64,000 nt of DNA from Pararhizobium gei (GCF_029223885.1 NZ_CP119409.1:894001-958000), one strand, 5' to 3'. Numbered from the stretch's first letter, positions 25,883-34,273 are shown. Notes: generated by a model not told the origin, from the letters alone. Numbers and translations are program-made.

Positions 25883-27488
25883 AAGACCACTCCTCTATGT
25901 CACCCTCGAAAGTCTCGTAGCTGGAAACGCCGCTGTCGCCGGCGGCGCACCGCGCCACGGCCATGGCGGTCGCAACCGCGCCATCAATCTTCTCGCGGCT
26001 CTTTCCCTTGTGGAAACTCTTGTTCCCGGCCTTGTCGATTTCGATCACGATGTTTTCGAAATTCCACCGAAGAACGGCATGGCCGCCATGAATGAAGCGC
26101 CGGCCGACAATGGCGCGCTCCAGTTCCTTCACCGCCGGCGCCATCGTGATCCAGCCCTGCCGCATCTCGACGGCTGGCAAGCCCTCGTCGAGCAAGGTGT
26201 TGAGCGTGTTGCGGGCGAGGTGAGGATCGAAGGCGATTTCACGGACATTGAAGCGGGCGCAGATTTCGCGGATCTGATCCTCGACATACCGGAAATCGAC
26301 GACATTGCCGGGCGTCGGGGTTATCAGATCCTGTTCGGCCCACAGCGGATAGGAAACCTTGTCGCGCTCGCCACGTTCCCGCAGCCTCTCCTCCGGACAG
26401 AAGAACCATGGATGGACAATGAAGCCGTCTTCACCATTGCGCCAGGCGGCGACAATGCAGGTGAGATCGGTCGTGGACGACAGGTCAACACCAAGCCAAC
26501 ACGGTTGTCCTTCCAGCGCGTCGAGATCGACGGGGAAGCTGCCTTCGTCATAGACCATCATATCAACGAAAGGATCAGCCGAACCGTCCAGCCACATATT
26601 GAGATTAAGCTGCTGGAATGCCGAACGCTCGGCCGGGATCTCGGCCGCTTCGCGTGCCAGCTGGCGCAAGCCGGCGATATCGGGATATCCGTAGGCAAGG
26701 CCGGGATTGGCCGCATACCAGACCGCCTCATCCTGCCAATCGGCATCACGTGGCGTTTCGAACAGGACCGGCAGCCAGGTCGGATCGATGACTTCGCCGC
26801 GCGCCACCTTGCGGGCATAGTCGTAGAATTCGAATGCGAGGTTCTCCTGTCCCCGGCCGGCGGTGCTGATCACCATCAACAGCGAGTTGGGAACCTTGAC
26901 GAGACCGCTCTTGATCGCCTCCCACAGATCGCGTTTCGGCCATGCGTGCAGCTCGTCGACCAGGGCAAAGACCGGCGTATGACCGTGGGCGGTTCTCGCA
27001 TCGGCCGAGATCGCTTCGAAGAATGACCCCTTTTTCGGGTTCTGGATACGATTCTTGGAATCAGTGAGGCGCAGCTTGCCGTAAAACCGGGCCTCGGCTT
27101 CGATGATCGAATAGGCCTCGGCATAGGCAATGCGCGCTTGCGACCGATCGGACGCCGCCACCATGCTTTCGCCATGAGGAACGCTCTCCGGGCCGATCGT
27201 GTGGAGCAATGCCAAGGCCGCGCCAAGGGATGTTTTGCGGTTGCCGCGTGGCAGGAGCATTGCGACGGTGCGGATGATACGCCGGCCGTCCGGATGGCGC
27301 GGCCCGTAGATGGCGCGCACGATGCGTTCCTGCCATGGCGAGAGATCGAAGGCGAGGTTCGGTAGGGTCGATTTAGGATGCTTTAGAAGACGCAGGAACT
27401 GGACGGCCCGTTCCCCGTAGCCGAACGGGTCGTCGATCGGCGTGTCGTCAAAAATCCATGAGGTCACCGAACAGGTCTCCCTCTGCAC
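25875..27488 (-). CDS. terL: Terminase large subunit
   Basis: 537 residues of the HK97/lambda-like large terminase type. The ATPase has a Walker A-like LLPRGNRKTSLGA (about 80-92) and Walker B FALVDELHAW (about 175-184); the C-terminal RNase H-like nuclease begins LGVDLSSTTDLTCIVAAW and ends DGAVATAMAVARC. It packages DNA into the procapsid with TerS and portal. The start overlaps terS by 41 bp; an in-frame GTG at 27467 is a possible alternative. Its position directly before the tape measure, rather than before portal, is unusual. Confidence 0.93.
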   Translation of the reverse strand: MQRETCSVTSWIFDDTPIDDPFGYGERAVQFLRLLKHPKSTLPNLAFDLSPWQERIVRAIYGPRHPDGRRIIRTVAMLLPRGNRKTSLGAALALLHTIGPESVPHGESMVAASDRSQARIAYAEAYSIIEAEARFYGKLRLTDSKNRIQNPKKGSFFEAISADARTAHGHTPVFALVDELHAWPKRDLWEAIKSGLVKVPNSLLMVISTAGRGQENLAFEFYDYARKVARGEVIDPTWLPVLFETPRDADWQDEAVWYAANPGLAYGYPDIAGLRQLAREAAEIPAERSAFQQLNLNMWLDGSADPFVDMMVYDEGSFPVDLDALEGQPCWLGVDLSSTTDLTCIVAAWRNGEDGFIVHPWFFCPEERLRERGERDKVSYPLWAEQDLITPTPGNVVDFRYVEDQIREICARFNVREIAFDPHLARNTLNTLLDEGLPAVEMRQGWITMAPAVKELERAIVGRRFIHGGHAVLRWNFENIVIEIDKAGNKSFHKGKSREKIDGAVATAMAVARCAAGDSGVSSYETFEGDIEEWSYV

Positions 27489-27885
27489 TCGGCTCCCGGT
27501 CGCCCTTCATCTTCGGCCGGGACCGCGACGCCGGCGTCAGGCCCAGCTCTGCGGAAAGGCGCAACACAGCCGACTGTGCCTTCCCGAGCATGCTGGACGC
27601 CGGGTTGACCTTGAGAATGCCCTTGCCGCCATCGATCAGCGGCCCATGCTTGTCGAGCGCCTCCTGTGCCTTGCGCATGTTCCACAACGCCATGATGTAG
27701 GCGTCGATGGAACCGCTCATCGCATTGGTCAGCATTTTCCGGCCGCGTAGATCCTCGCACACATCAAGCCAGTCCGGATGCATCTCAGCCGGGATATGGG
27801 CTGGAACAGGGGAGACCTCGGCCTTGCCGCCTTCGATCACCTTGAGGTCGGCTTTGCGGCCCTTCGTGCTCACGACGGCCTCCAT
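27448..27885 (-). CDS. terS: Terminase small subunit (P27 family)
   Basis: 145 residues: P27-type features HPDWLDVCEDLRGRKMLTNA, then AYIMALWNMRKAQEALDKHG and LGKAQSAVLRLSAELGLTPASRSR, the usual end of this family. It recognises the packaging site and stimulates TerL. Directly before terL, overlapping the head-closure gene by 16 bp. Confidence 0.88.
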   Translation of the reverse strand: MEAVVSTKGRKADLKVIEGGKAEVSPVPAHIPAEMHPDWLDVCEDLRGRKMLTNAMSGSIDAYIMALWNMRKAQEALDKHGPLIDGGKGILKVNPASSMLGKAQSAVLRLSAELGLTPASRSRPKMKGDREPSAEGDLFGDLMDF

Positions 27886-28190
27886 TCGATTGTGCGGAGC
27901 TCAAGCCCCTTGCGCCGCCGGATCTCGGTTATCTGTCGGATGTTGTGCAGCCGGCCGTCGAACAGCACGCGGTCATCGGTCGCTATTCCGTCGAGGAACC
28001 GAATGCGAAAGATCGTGACGGCCTCGGTGTTCTCGCCACTGGCGCGAATGAACTCCTGCGCGCTGGCTTCGATGATCTCTGCGCGAACGGTCGCGACATC
28101 GCTCCAGACAAAGGACGGCGTACCGGCGGCATCGATGCTTTCGGTGGAGCGTTGCACGGTGATCGTGCGGTCGAGGCGCCCGGATCTCAT
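27870..28190 (-). CDS. Head closure/head-tail adaptor protein
   Basis: 106 residues, of the SPP1 gp16/HK97-like head-tail adaptor type: start RSGRLDRTITVQR, middle VWSDVATVRAEIIEASAQEF, end LHNIRQITEIRRRKGLELRT. This beta-barrel protein closes the connector after DNA packaging. It overlaps the upstream gene by 4 bp. Confidence 0.82.
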   Translation of the reverse strand: MRSGRLDRTITVQRSTESIDAAGTPSFVWSDVATVRAEIIEASAQEFIRASGENTEAVTIFRIRFLDGIATDDRVLFDGRLHNIRQITEIRRRKGLELRTIEWRPS

Positions 28191-28603
28191 GCAACCTCCT
28201 CGGCAAGCGTCTCGATCGTCAACACGCCATGGCTCGTTTCCCCATCGGGATCACGCATGAACCGTTGGGAAGACACGCGGCAATCGACGCAATGAAAGGA
28301 CGAGCCGAGATTAAGGCGGCCGGCGCGCAGCGCGTTGCGCATCGCCCAGGCGATCGCCTTGACGCCAGCCGTCGAGGCCTCGCGCTTCCAAAGGTGAATT
28401 GTCGAATAGACAAGGTGGCGATCTCGCTTTACCGAATTGCCATCGTCAACCGTCTGATCCTCTCCGAGAATGATGGACGGATCGGGCGCCGGCCGGGCAT
28501 TGCGGTCGAGAATGTGATTGGCGGGCACCAGGGCGGACACGGCCGGGGTGGACGTGAAGCGGGCGCGCAAGGCGATCTGGACGGCGAGTTCGACGCTCAT
28601 CAT
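28187..28603 (-). CDS. Tail completion protein (DUF3168)
   Basis: 138 residues with LAVQIALRARFTSTPAVSAL, then VYSTIHLWKREASTAGVKAI and HGVLTIETLAEE, the DUF3168/gp17-like tail-terminator pattern. It caps the tail tube and joins it to the head. ATGA overlap with the upstream gp10-like gene. Confidence 0.82.
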   Translation of the reverse strand: MMSVELAVQIALRARFTSTPAVSALVPANHILDRNARPAPDPSIILGEDQTVDDGNSVKRDRHLVYSTIHLWKREASTAGVKAIAWAMRNALRAGRLNLGSSFHCVDCRVSSQRFMRDPDGETSHGVLTIETLAEEVA

Positions 28604-29016
28604 TTCCCCCAGTGATCGCGGACGGCCTTGCCGATCGCACGCTTGATGCGGTTCGTGGCGCGCTTGCGGTTGAGGCGGAAGCCAGGCCAGAAGAACGGAT
28701 GTGCCGGGGTGTCGCTCGTCCCGTACTCGACAAGGTGCGGATAACGGACATCGGTGTTGCCAACGGTGATCACCGACTCCAGAGGACCGGACACGCGGCT
28801 CCCGCCGGGCTGCGAATAAGGTGGCGTCGCCTGCCCCGGCGCGGTGACTTCGATGCTTTCCTTCAGAGCGCCGGTATCTTCCGGAGCGAGCGAGCGCATG
28901 ACGGCTGCAGTTTCCTCGGCAGATTTTATTATCGCCGGCTGCGCAGCCTCCCGCACGGCCAGCGGTATAGCCCGCATGCGCTGTTGAAACCGGGAAAGGC
29001 CACCGTCATTCGACAT
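28600..29016 (-). CDS. HK97 gp10-like head-tail/tail-terminator protein
   Basis: 138 residues from the ATG at 29016 (MSNDGGLSRFQQRMRAIPLA). Family marks: RSLAPEDTGALKESIEV and YPHLVEYGTSDTPAHPFFWP, the latter diagnostic of HK97 gp10. It overlaps the connector gene by 11 bp. A longer upstream frame is a shadow of that gene. Confidence 0.88.
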   Translation of the reverse strand: MSNDGGLSRFQQRMRAIPLAVREAAQPAIIKSAEETAAVMRSLAPEDTGALKESIEVTAPGQATPPYSQPGGSRVSGPLESVITVGNTDVRYPHLVEYGTSDTPAHPFFWPGFRLNRKRATNRIKRAIGKAVRDHWGK

Positions 29017-29308
29017 CGAAGCTGTACTCCCGATATTCTCGAATGATGTCGTCGAGGCCGTTCGGCAGGTTTTGCGAGGAGAAGCCGACAAGCACGGCCT
29101 CCCGGTTTTCGTACCAGTGCGCGACCAGCTGCAGGATTGCTTCCTGAAGATCGGCCGGTACACCATCGGGATAGGCTGTCTCCATGACAAAGCCCAGGCG
29201 TCGATTGATGAAGCTTTCGGCAGCATCGATCTTGCGACCGATCAGATCGTCGTCGGTATCATCGACGATGTTCAGATGCTTTTTCGCGGTCGCAAGATCG
29301 ATGATCAT
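29006..29308 (-). CDS. Head-tail connector protein (gp6-like)
   Basis: 100 residues: LATAKKHLNIVDDTDDDLIG, then IDAAESFINRRLGF and DLQEAILQLVAHWYENRE, typical of HK97 gp6/SPP1 gp15-like connectors that form a ring under the portal. A GGAG site lies upstream, 14 bp after the tail-tube stop. Confidence 0.88.
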   Translation of the reverse strand: MIIDLATAKKHLNIVDDTDDDLIGRKIDAAESFINRRLGFVMETAYPDGVPADLQEAILQLVAHWYENREAVLVGFSSQNLPNGLDDIIREYREYSFDVE

Positions 29309-29322
29309 GGTGGCTTACTCCG

Positions 29323-29817
29323 TTAGGTCGCCGACGCGTCAACGCGAAGGATGTTGGAGTTGACGGCCAGAGAGAAGTTCATTTTGCGAACGTTGTTCGC
29401 GCCCTCATAGACTTCCTGCTGGCTCATGACCTTGGCGATGTAGTAGCGAACACTGTTCTTTGGCGCGCCGCCCGTCGCCGGCTTGTCGTTGAGTTCCACC
29501 TTGAAGGCATAGTCGTGTGGCGTCCGCTCTGCCGCGATCATGGCGATCTGCCCTTCGTCGAGCGGGTCGGCACCGCACACGATTTCCATATTGCCGGCCG
29601 TCCTGGTCCCCTTCAGAACCTTGTCGCGCGCTTCGCCGATCAGTTCGATCGGCACGGCCCGTGACGCATCTCCGAGCGAGCCCATGCTTTCCATCGACGT
29701 GACTTCTTTGAAGCTCGCTTCAACTGCCGTAAAATCGGCCGCGACGAAATCGCTGTTCTTTGCGGCGAGAACAGACCCTATGTAGAGTTTGCTGCCGGCC
29801 GTGGTGTAAAGGCTCAT
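29323..29817 (-). CDS. Phage major tail tube protein
   Basis: 164 residues from the ATG at 29817 (MSLYTTAGSKLYIG) with AAGGAAG ribosome site. The pattern FKEVTSMESMGSLGDASRAV, then VLKGTRTAGNMEIVCGADPL, is characteristic of siphovirus tail tube proteins. It polymerises on the tape measure. Here it sits between the HNH gene and the connector, upstream of head-joining genes rather than after them. Confidence 0.85.
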   Translation of the reverse strand: MSLYTTAGSKLYIGSVLAAKNSDFVAADFTAVEASFKEVTSMESMGSLGDASRAVPIELIGEARDKVLKGTRTAGNMEIVCGADPLDEGQIAMIAAERTPHDYAFKVELNDKPATGGAPKNSVRYYIAKVMSQQEVYEGANNVRKMNFSLAVNSNILRVDASAT

Positions 29818-30170
29818 GATGGCTTCCTTTCTTGCCGCTCCTGTGCGGCGTCGATTGCGTTGCAACGCTGGCACCCCGGCCGCCAGTTGGATTTCACCAT
29901 GCGAAGATCCGGCCGGGCGCGGATGCTCTTGACGTGCATGACGACGCAAGCCCCCGCTCCGCATCGGCACAGTTCGTTTTCCGGCAGGGCGAGGAAGGCA
30001 CTGGCCTCCCGCGCCCATTCCTTGTCGTAACCGCGCTTTGCGGCGGCCGGGCGCTTCTCGTCGAAACGGGCCTTGCGCTCCCTCGCCATGCGCTTGACTG
30101 TGGCGCAACGCTCGCCCGACGGGTGAGCCTTGCCGCAGTAACCGCAGACAGAGGGAGCGCGAACCGGCAT
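29814..30170 (-). CDS. HNH-type nuclease
   Basis: 118 residues from the ATG at 30170, overlapping the upstream stop by 1 base and the tail tube start by 4. It has an N-terminal zinc pair (VCGYCGKAHPSGERCA), a basic helix (RMARERKARFDEKRPAAAKR) and an HNH core: LCRCGAGACVVMHVKS, NWRPGCQRCN. The His and the Asn/Cys ligands are present although the spacing is not the textbook one. HNH proteins normally sit beside terminase and help DNA cleavage; here it lies several genes away. Confidence 0.75.
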   Translation of the reverse strand: MPVRAPSVCGYCGKAHPSGERCATVKRMARERKARFDEKRPAAAKRGYDKEWAREASAFLALPENELCRCGAGACVVMHVKSIRARPDLRMVKSNWRPGCQRCNAIDAAQERQERKPS

Positions 30171-30550
30171 CAGGCGACCGGGCGTTCGGCGGCGTGACCC
30201 TTGATGGCGATGACGCTGGCAAAGATCGATGTGCCGCCACCCTTGGTCAGGACGAGACGCACCCACCGCTTGAAGCCGCGATAACCGACCTTCGCAGTCG
30301 AGCTTGCCGCAAGGTTGCCGGCGATCGGCGCCTGATAGTGAGCGGCGGCGACATCGGCATAGGCCGAGTCCGTGTCCGACTCCTGCAGCTTGACGGTGAA
30401 GGCTCCAGCGCCGGTGATAGCCCCGGTGGCGATGACGAAGGCGACACTGTCGAAGCTGAGAAGGTCGATCCCGGCGCCGTTGGTGTTGGCGGCGATGTCT
30501 GCAGGAGCGACGGCCTGCACCACGCCTATATTGTGAACGATGTCTCGCAT
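30170..30550 (-). CDS. Structural phage protein, possibly capsid decoration/stabilisation
   Basis: 126 residues, beta-rich (AFVIATGAITGAGAFTVKLQ, KRWVRLVLTKGGG). Placed directly after the capsid gene, where HK97-like phages carry decoration or cement proteins. GGAGAATTTTCAG precedes the ATG. No named family is recognised. Confidence 0.65.
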   Translation of the reverse strand: MRDIVHNIGVVQAVAPADIAANTNGAGIDLLSFDSVAFVIATGAITGAGAFTVKLQESDTDSAYADVAAAHYQAPIAGNLAASSTAKVGYRGFKRWVRLVLTKGGGTSIFASVIAIKGHAAERPVA

Positions 30551-30574
30551 CTGAAAATTCTCCGGTTGAGGTGA

Positions 30575-30647
30575 TCAAGTCGCCAAGTTGGCGACTTGAA
30601 ATGAGGAGTCGCCAAGTTGGCGAAAGCTTCGCCAACTTGGCGAAGCT
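30575..30647. repeat. Cluster of three palindromes, core TCGCCAAGTTGGCGA
   Basis: Copies at 30575-30599 (12-bp arms, centre G), 30609-30623 (7-bp arms) and 30625-30647 (11-bp arms, centre C). The last contains the capsid gene stop codon (30646-30648). In the transcript they form tandem hairpins between the capsid gene and the next gene. The same core occurs three times near 34167-34273. Confidence 0.8.
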
Positions 30648-31833
30648 ATGCCGCTGCCATTTTGAGTTTGCGGACGGCCTCTGCGAGGGTCGGGCCACCA
30701 CCGACGCGACGACGGGCGTGGAAGCGAACCATTCCCTTTGTCGCCTGGGTGTAGGGGTCGCGAAGGATCGACATGCCGATGCGGTCATAGATCCGGTAGG
30801 CCTTGGCGAAGTCACCGAACCAGATCGGATAGGTGCCGTTCGCGATATCGGGCATGGTTGGATCTTCGATGATCGGGCGACCGAGCAGCGTGGACGGCTG
30901 GCCCTGCTGGTAGGACGGCTGCCAGAGGAAGTTCCCCTGTCCATCCTTCAAGGTCATGATGACACCAAGCGTGGTGTTGTTCATCAGCCAGGAAGCGTTG
31001 CTGCGATACTGCGCGGGGAGCGAGTACATCAGGCCAACGAGCTTGTCGGCGCTAAGGTTCGTCGCGTGGCCGTTGACGACTTCAGTTACGCCGGCCGTGC
31101 GCTGGACACCGAGGGGCTTCTTGGCGCCGTCACCGTTCGAGAAGGCCGATCCTTCCTTGAGGGCGAACTCCTGAGAAAGCTCGGAGGCGACTTCGCTGTC
31201 GATGTTGATGGCCGAGTCTTCCAGAAGACGAAGGCTGACATCGATGTAGCAGGCCAGTTCGTGCATGGGAATTTCGAGCTGACCATAGGTCATGGTCGTT
31301 TCCGAGCGTTCCTCGTCCTCACCCACCCAGGTCGCCGTTGGCCGGCCGGTAAGCTTCGGCAGGATCACGGAACCGGCGCTTGTGGAGCCGACGCGAACCG
31401 CCTGACGGATCGGGGAGATTTCGAGAATGCCGCGGATAACTTCCGTCTGAAATTCAGCCGGCGCAAGATAGCCGCCTTTCGTGTCGTCACCGACGATCAG
31501 GGCGCGGACTTCATCGGCCGGCATGCGATCGTTGCCAAGGCGCAGGAAGCTGGAAAAGGCACGACGCTCCAGCGTGATTTCGCCTGGCGCGTTACCGCCG
31601 CCACCGCCCGGCCGGTTCATGCGGGTTTCGATATCGGCAAGCTGCGTTCGCATTTCGGCAATGCCGGTGAGCTGCGTTTCCGTATTGGTGCGGAATTCCG
31701 TGAAGCCGGCGCGCAGCTCCTCGACGGTTCGTGTGGCGACGGCCATCGGATCGTCATCGGGCTCAGCCCGGGTTTCGAGCGGCCATCCTGCCATCAGGCT
31801 CGACGCCACGCATGCAAGTGCAATCTTCGTCAT
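30646..31833 (-). CDS. HK97-type major capsid protein
   Basis: 395 residues from the ATG at 31833 with an AAGGGA site 8 bases upstream. A coiled-coil delta region (about 32-75) is followed by a Gly/Asn linker and the HK97-fold domain (about 88-395): GGYLAPAEFQTEVIRGILEI, AFSNGDGAKKPLGV, SWLMNNTTLGVIMTLKDGQG and GRPIIEDPTMPDI are all characteristic. The extreme N-terminus (MTKIALACVASSLMAGWPLE) looks like a signal peptide, which is odd for a capsid protein and may be removed by the prohead protease. It lies one base from the protease stop codon. Confidence 0.92.
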   Translation of the reverse strand: MTKIALACVASSLMAGWPLETRAEPDDDPMAVATRTVEELRAGFTEFRTNTETQLTGIAEMRTQLADIETRMNRPGGGGGNAPGEITLERRAFSSFLRLGNDRMPADEVRALIVGDDTKGGYLAPAEFQTEVIRGILEISPIRQAVRVGSTSAGSVILPKLTGRPTATWVGEDEERSETTMTYGQLEIPMHELACYIDVSLRLLEDSAINIDSEVASELSQEFALKEGSAFSNGDGAKKPLGVQRTAGVTEVVNGHATNLSADKLVGLMYSLPAQYRSNASWLMNNTTLGVIMTLKDGQGNFLWQPSYQQGQPSTLLGRPIIEDPTMPDIANGTYPIWFGDFAKAYRIYDRIGMSILRDPYTQATKGMVRFHARRRVGGGPTLAEAVRKLKMAAA

Positions 31834-31834
31834 G

Positions 31835-32377
31835 TTATTTCCCTTTCGCGATGAGAGCGCATTTTGCCTTCCGGCATGCTTCGATGAAGGCCGCTGCGCT
31901 CTCGGCAGAGCGGCCGTAACTGCGAACCGAGGTGATCCGGGCGTTGCCCGCCGATGGCATGCCGACCAGCGAGATTTCGCGAACGTCCAGGGCGGTAAGA
32001 ATGCGAACGCCGTCAGCGCTGCGGCGGCCAACCGGCGCGCGAAACCCGATCGACAGGCCATTGAGAGCGCCGGCCTTCAGGAGATCGTAGGCTTCACGTC
32101 CGCGCGGCGTGGAAACGACGAGCTGACCACGGACAAACAGGCCCTTGTCGTCCTCGCGGATTTCAGTCCACACGCCGATAATCGCGCTGGTGTCATGCGA
32201 CCACAGCATGACGGGACGGGTGCCAGCGGCACGGTGATCCAAAAGCGACTTCTGGAATGCGCCGCGCTGGACGATTTCGTTGTGGCCGTTGCGCTCGCCC
32301 CAGACCACGGCATAGCCGGAAAACTCGCCGGCTTCGTTCGGCGCTTCGAAACGCAGGGCAAGGTCGAGGTGATCCAT
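31835..32377 (-). CDS. HK97-family prohead protease
   Basis: 180 residues from the ATG at 32377. Motifs of peptidase family U35: FSGYAVVWGE, VMLWSHDTSAIIGVWTEIRE (catalytic His), GALNGLSIGFR (catalytic Ser) and VREISLVGMPSAGNA. It matures the capsid by removing the N-terminal delta domain. The longer open frame upstream is a shadow of the preceding gene. Confidence 0.92.
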   Translation of the reverse strand: MDHLDLALRFEAPNEAGEFSGYAVVWGERNGHNEIVQRGAFQKSLLDHRAAGTRPVMLWSHDTSAIIGVWTEIREDDKGLFVRGQLVVSTPRGREAYDLLKAGALNGLSIGFRAPVGRRSADGVRILTALDVREISLVGMPSAGNARITSVRSYGRSAESAAAFIEACRKAKCALIAKGK

Positions 32378-32379
32378 CG

Positions 32380-32769
32380 TCACACCTCCGGCCGGAAGTT
32401 GGCGCGGTCGCCGGCGAAGGCATCGACCTGTGCCTGTATCCAGGCGCCGGCACGGAACACGCGAAGAATGTTCTTCTGTCCGAAGGGCAGCGGCTCGCCG
32501 CCCTGTTTGACATCCCAGCGCAATACGCATTTCGCCAGGCTGTTGAGCCGCGCCGCCTCGCGCTGTTCGCCAGAAACCTTGCCATCGTCGTCGGCCGCAT
32601 CCGCCAACTCGTCCATCATTTCGATGCGGGAGCGGCGCTGGGTGTCGCTGTCAGGGCCGACGATCCAGAATTTCATGTCGGTCTGTTCTCCAGTCCACGG
32701 GTTGACGATCGTCAGTTCCCGGCCGCGATCCTGATCGGTCACATTCGCCAGCACGTCATTCAGATCCAT
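32380..32769 (-). CDS. Tail assembly chaperone-like phage protein
   Basis: 129 residues: TIVNPWTGEQTDMKFWIVGP followed by DSDTQRRSRIEMMDEL. The 'dP.TGE ... v.g.DS...r' pattern is that of small siphovirus tail assembly chaperones, normally found between tail tube and tape measure. Here it lies between portal and protease, overlapping portal by 14 bp. The assignment is from pattern recall. Confidence 0.55.
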   Translation of the reverse strand: MDLNDVLANVTDQDRGRELTIVNPWTGEQTDMKFWIVGPDSDTQRRSRIEMMDELADAADDDGKVSGEQREAARLNSLAKCVLRWDVKQGGEPLPFGQKNILRVFRAGAWIQAQVDAFAGDRANFRPEV

Positions 32770-33991
32770 CGCCGGGCTCCTCGGTCTTGTCGTCGATCGG
32801 CGGGCCGCCGTTGTGGCCCACGCCCGGCGCGTCGGTGTTGATGTGTGGATTGCTGAAGGTCTCGCCGCCGGCGTAGGGCGCGAGGTCCAGCCAGGAACGG
32901 CCTTCGTTCGGGTTGATCACCTTGGCGCTGATCAGGCTGGAAATGGCCGTGGCGCGGGCCGTCAGATCGGCGCGCGTCAGGTCGTCGCGATCGAACATGA
33001 TGCGGTAGCGAAGCCGATCCTCACGCGACAGAAGCGCCCGCGTGAGAGCGCTTTCGAGCGCGCGCAGCCACGGCTCAAGTGTGTAGGTCAGGAACTCGAA
33101 ACCCATCTGTTCGGAATTCGACCAGGTCGCGCGGTCAAGCTCGAACAGCATCGAGGGCGGGACGCGGAAGGCGCGGGCGATTTCGAGGATCTGGAAAGTG
33201 CGCAGTTCGAGGAACTGGCTATCGACGCTGTTGAGCGACATCTGCTTGAACGTGGTTCCGTCCCAAAGGATCGGCGTCTTGCCGGCGTTGGCAGAGCCCT
33301 CCTGCGAGAGCTTCCAGCTGCGCAGCATTGACTTGACGGCCGCGTCGCCAAGTGGCTTCGGCGTTTCGATCACGCCGCCGGGACGCGCCGCATTCTTGAA
33401 CAGGTTGCCGGCGTGCCGTTCCATTTCCTTGGCGACACCGATCGCCTCGGCAGCAAGGGTCAGCGGAGATCGATCGAACGGCCCGCGAACATGGATCACA
33501 TTGCGTCCGTCGATGACGCGGCCGTCGAGGCGGTATGTCGGCTCGCCGGTCTGCGGATCGTAGGCAACCGACATGGCCGAGGGCATGTAGCGGATGACTT
33601 CGCGGATATCGCCGCCGATGCGGTTGACCCAGGCAAGACCGCCCCAATCGCGCGTCAGGGCGTCGGCCGCAAGGTCGCGGATCAGTTCGAAACCGCTTGT
33701 CCAGCTGTTGGCATCGCCGCGCAGGAGGATGCCGACAGGGTGATTTTTGTCCTCGGTTTGCGTACCGTCCTCGGCCCGCTCCATGATCCGGATGTCGAGC
33801 GTCGCGGCGGCCTCGGAAATGACGCGAACAGCGGCGGCAACCGCCGGCACCCGAAGCGCCGATGCACCCGAAATCGCAACCGCCCCGGTCGCGCTCCCGG
33901 TCCACAAAGCTTCCATCACAGCGTCGGGCGCCGACAGCGAAGCATCGCGTTGTTCGATCGGAGCGGAGCGGGAAAACGGCCAAATCTTCAT
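32756..33991 (-). CDS. HK97-family portal protein
   Basis: 411 residues from the ATG at 33991 (MKIWPFSRSAP). Family marks: ALRVPAVAAAVRVISEAAAT, then LRGDANSWTSGFELIRDL, IHVRGPFDRSPLTLAAEAIG and the C-terminal RTFQILEIARAFRVPPSMLF, followed by EQMGFEFLTYTLEPWL. It forms the dodecameric DNA channel at the capsid vertex. The first gene of the late (structural) operon, preceded by about 175 bp of non-coding DNA and the second palindrome cluster. Confidence 0.93.
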   Translation of the reverse strand: MKIWPFSRSAPIEQRDASLSAPDAVMEALWTGSATGAVAISGASALRVPAVAAAVRVISEAAATLDIRIMERAEDGTQTEDKNHPVGILLRGDANSWTSGFELIRDLAADALTRDWGGLAWVNRIGGDIREVIRYMPSAMSVAYDPQTGEPTYRLDGRVIDGRNVIHVRGPFDRSPLTLAAEAIGVAKEMERHAGNLFKNAARPGGVIETPKPLGDAAVKSMLRSWKLSQEGSANAGKTPILWDGTTFKQMSLNSVDSQFLELRTFQILEIARAFRVPPSMLFELDRATWSNSEQMGFEFLTYTLEPWLRALESALTRALLSREDRLRYRIMFDRDDLTRADLTARATAISSLISAKVINPNEGRSWLDLAPYAGGETFSNPHINTDAPGVGHNGGPPIDDKTEEPGDGSE

Positions 33992-34166
33992 TCCGATTTT
34001 ATGCCGGAAAAAATTCTTGGCGGGAATTAGACAAATGCGGACACTCAAAACTGAGCTAAGCAATTGTATTTAAGAGAAAAAACCTCTCAAATAGGAAAAT
34101 TACCGAGCGTTGGACCCCCCGCCGGTCCCCGATAAAGGTGGAAAGATCAAGACCACCCCCCGCCAT
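33992..34166. other. Non-coding gap upstream of portal
   Basis: No open frame of note. The word GGCGGGGGGT occurs twice on the minus strand (in 34115-34125 and 34154-34164), and an AT-rich stretch (34060-34100) is a plausible place for the late promoter; no clean -35/-10 pair is seen. Confidence 0.35.
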
Positions 34167-34273
34167 CGGGTAGAGTCGCCAAGTTGGCGACTCTACCCGG
34201 TTTTCAAACGGCCAAGTTGGCCACTTGATCCCGTCACGCCGATCTCATCAGCTTCAGTTCGCCAAGTTGGCGA
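34167..34273. repeat. Second cluster of three palindromes, core GCCAAGTTGGC
   Basis: Copies at 34167-34199 (16-bp arms around a single G, perfect), 34210-34222 (6-bp arms) and 34259-34273 (7-bp arms, extended by TCAG/CTGA after one mismatch). The first overlaps the stop codon (34193-34195) of the upstream gene and the other two are inside its last 27 codons. Confidence 0.8.

Noticed and set aside
24050..26095. A 681-codon plus-strand frame within the tape measure and terminase region
   Set aside because: Antisense to two genes with clear domains; His/Arg-rich shadow composition.
30171..30944. Upstream extension of the HNH frame to 376 residues
   Set aside because: The extra part is a shadow of the capsid and the 126-residue gene; the ATG at 30170 overlaps the preceding stop by one base and fits the operon.
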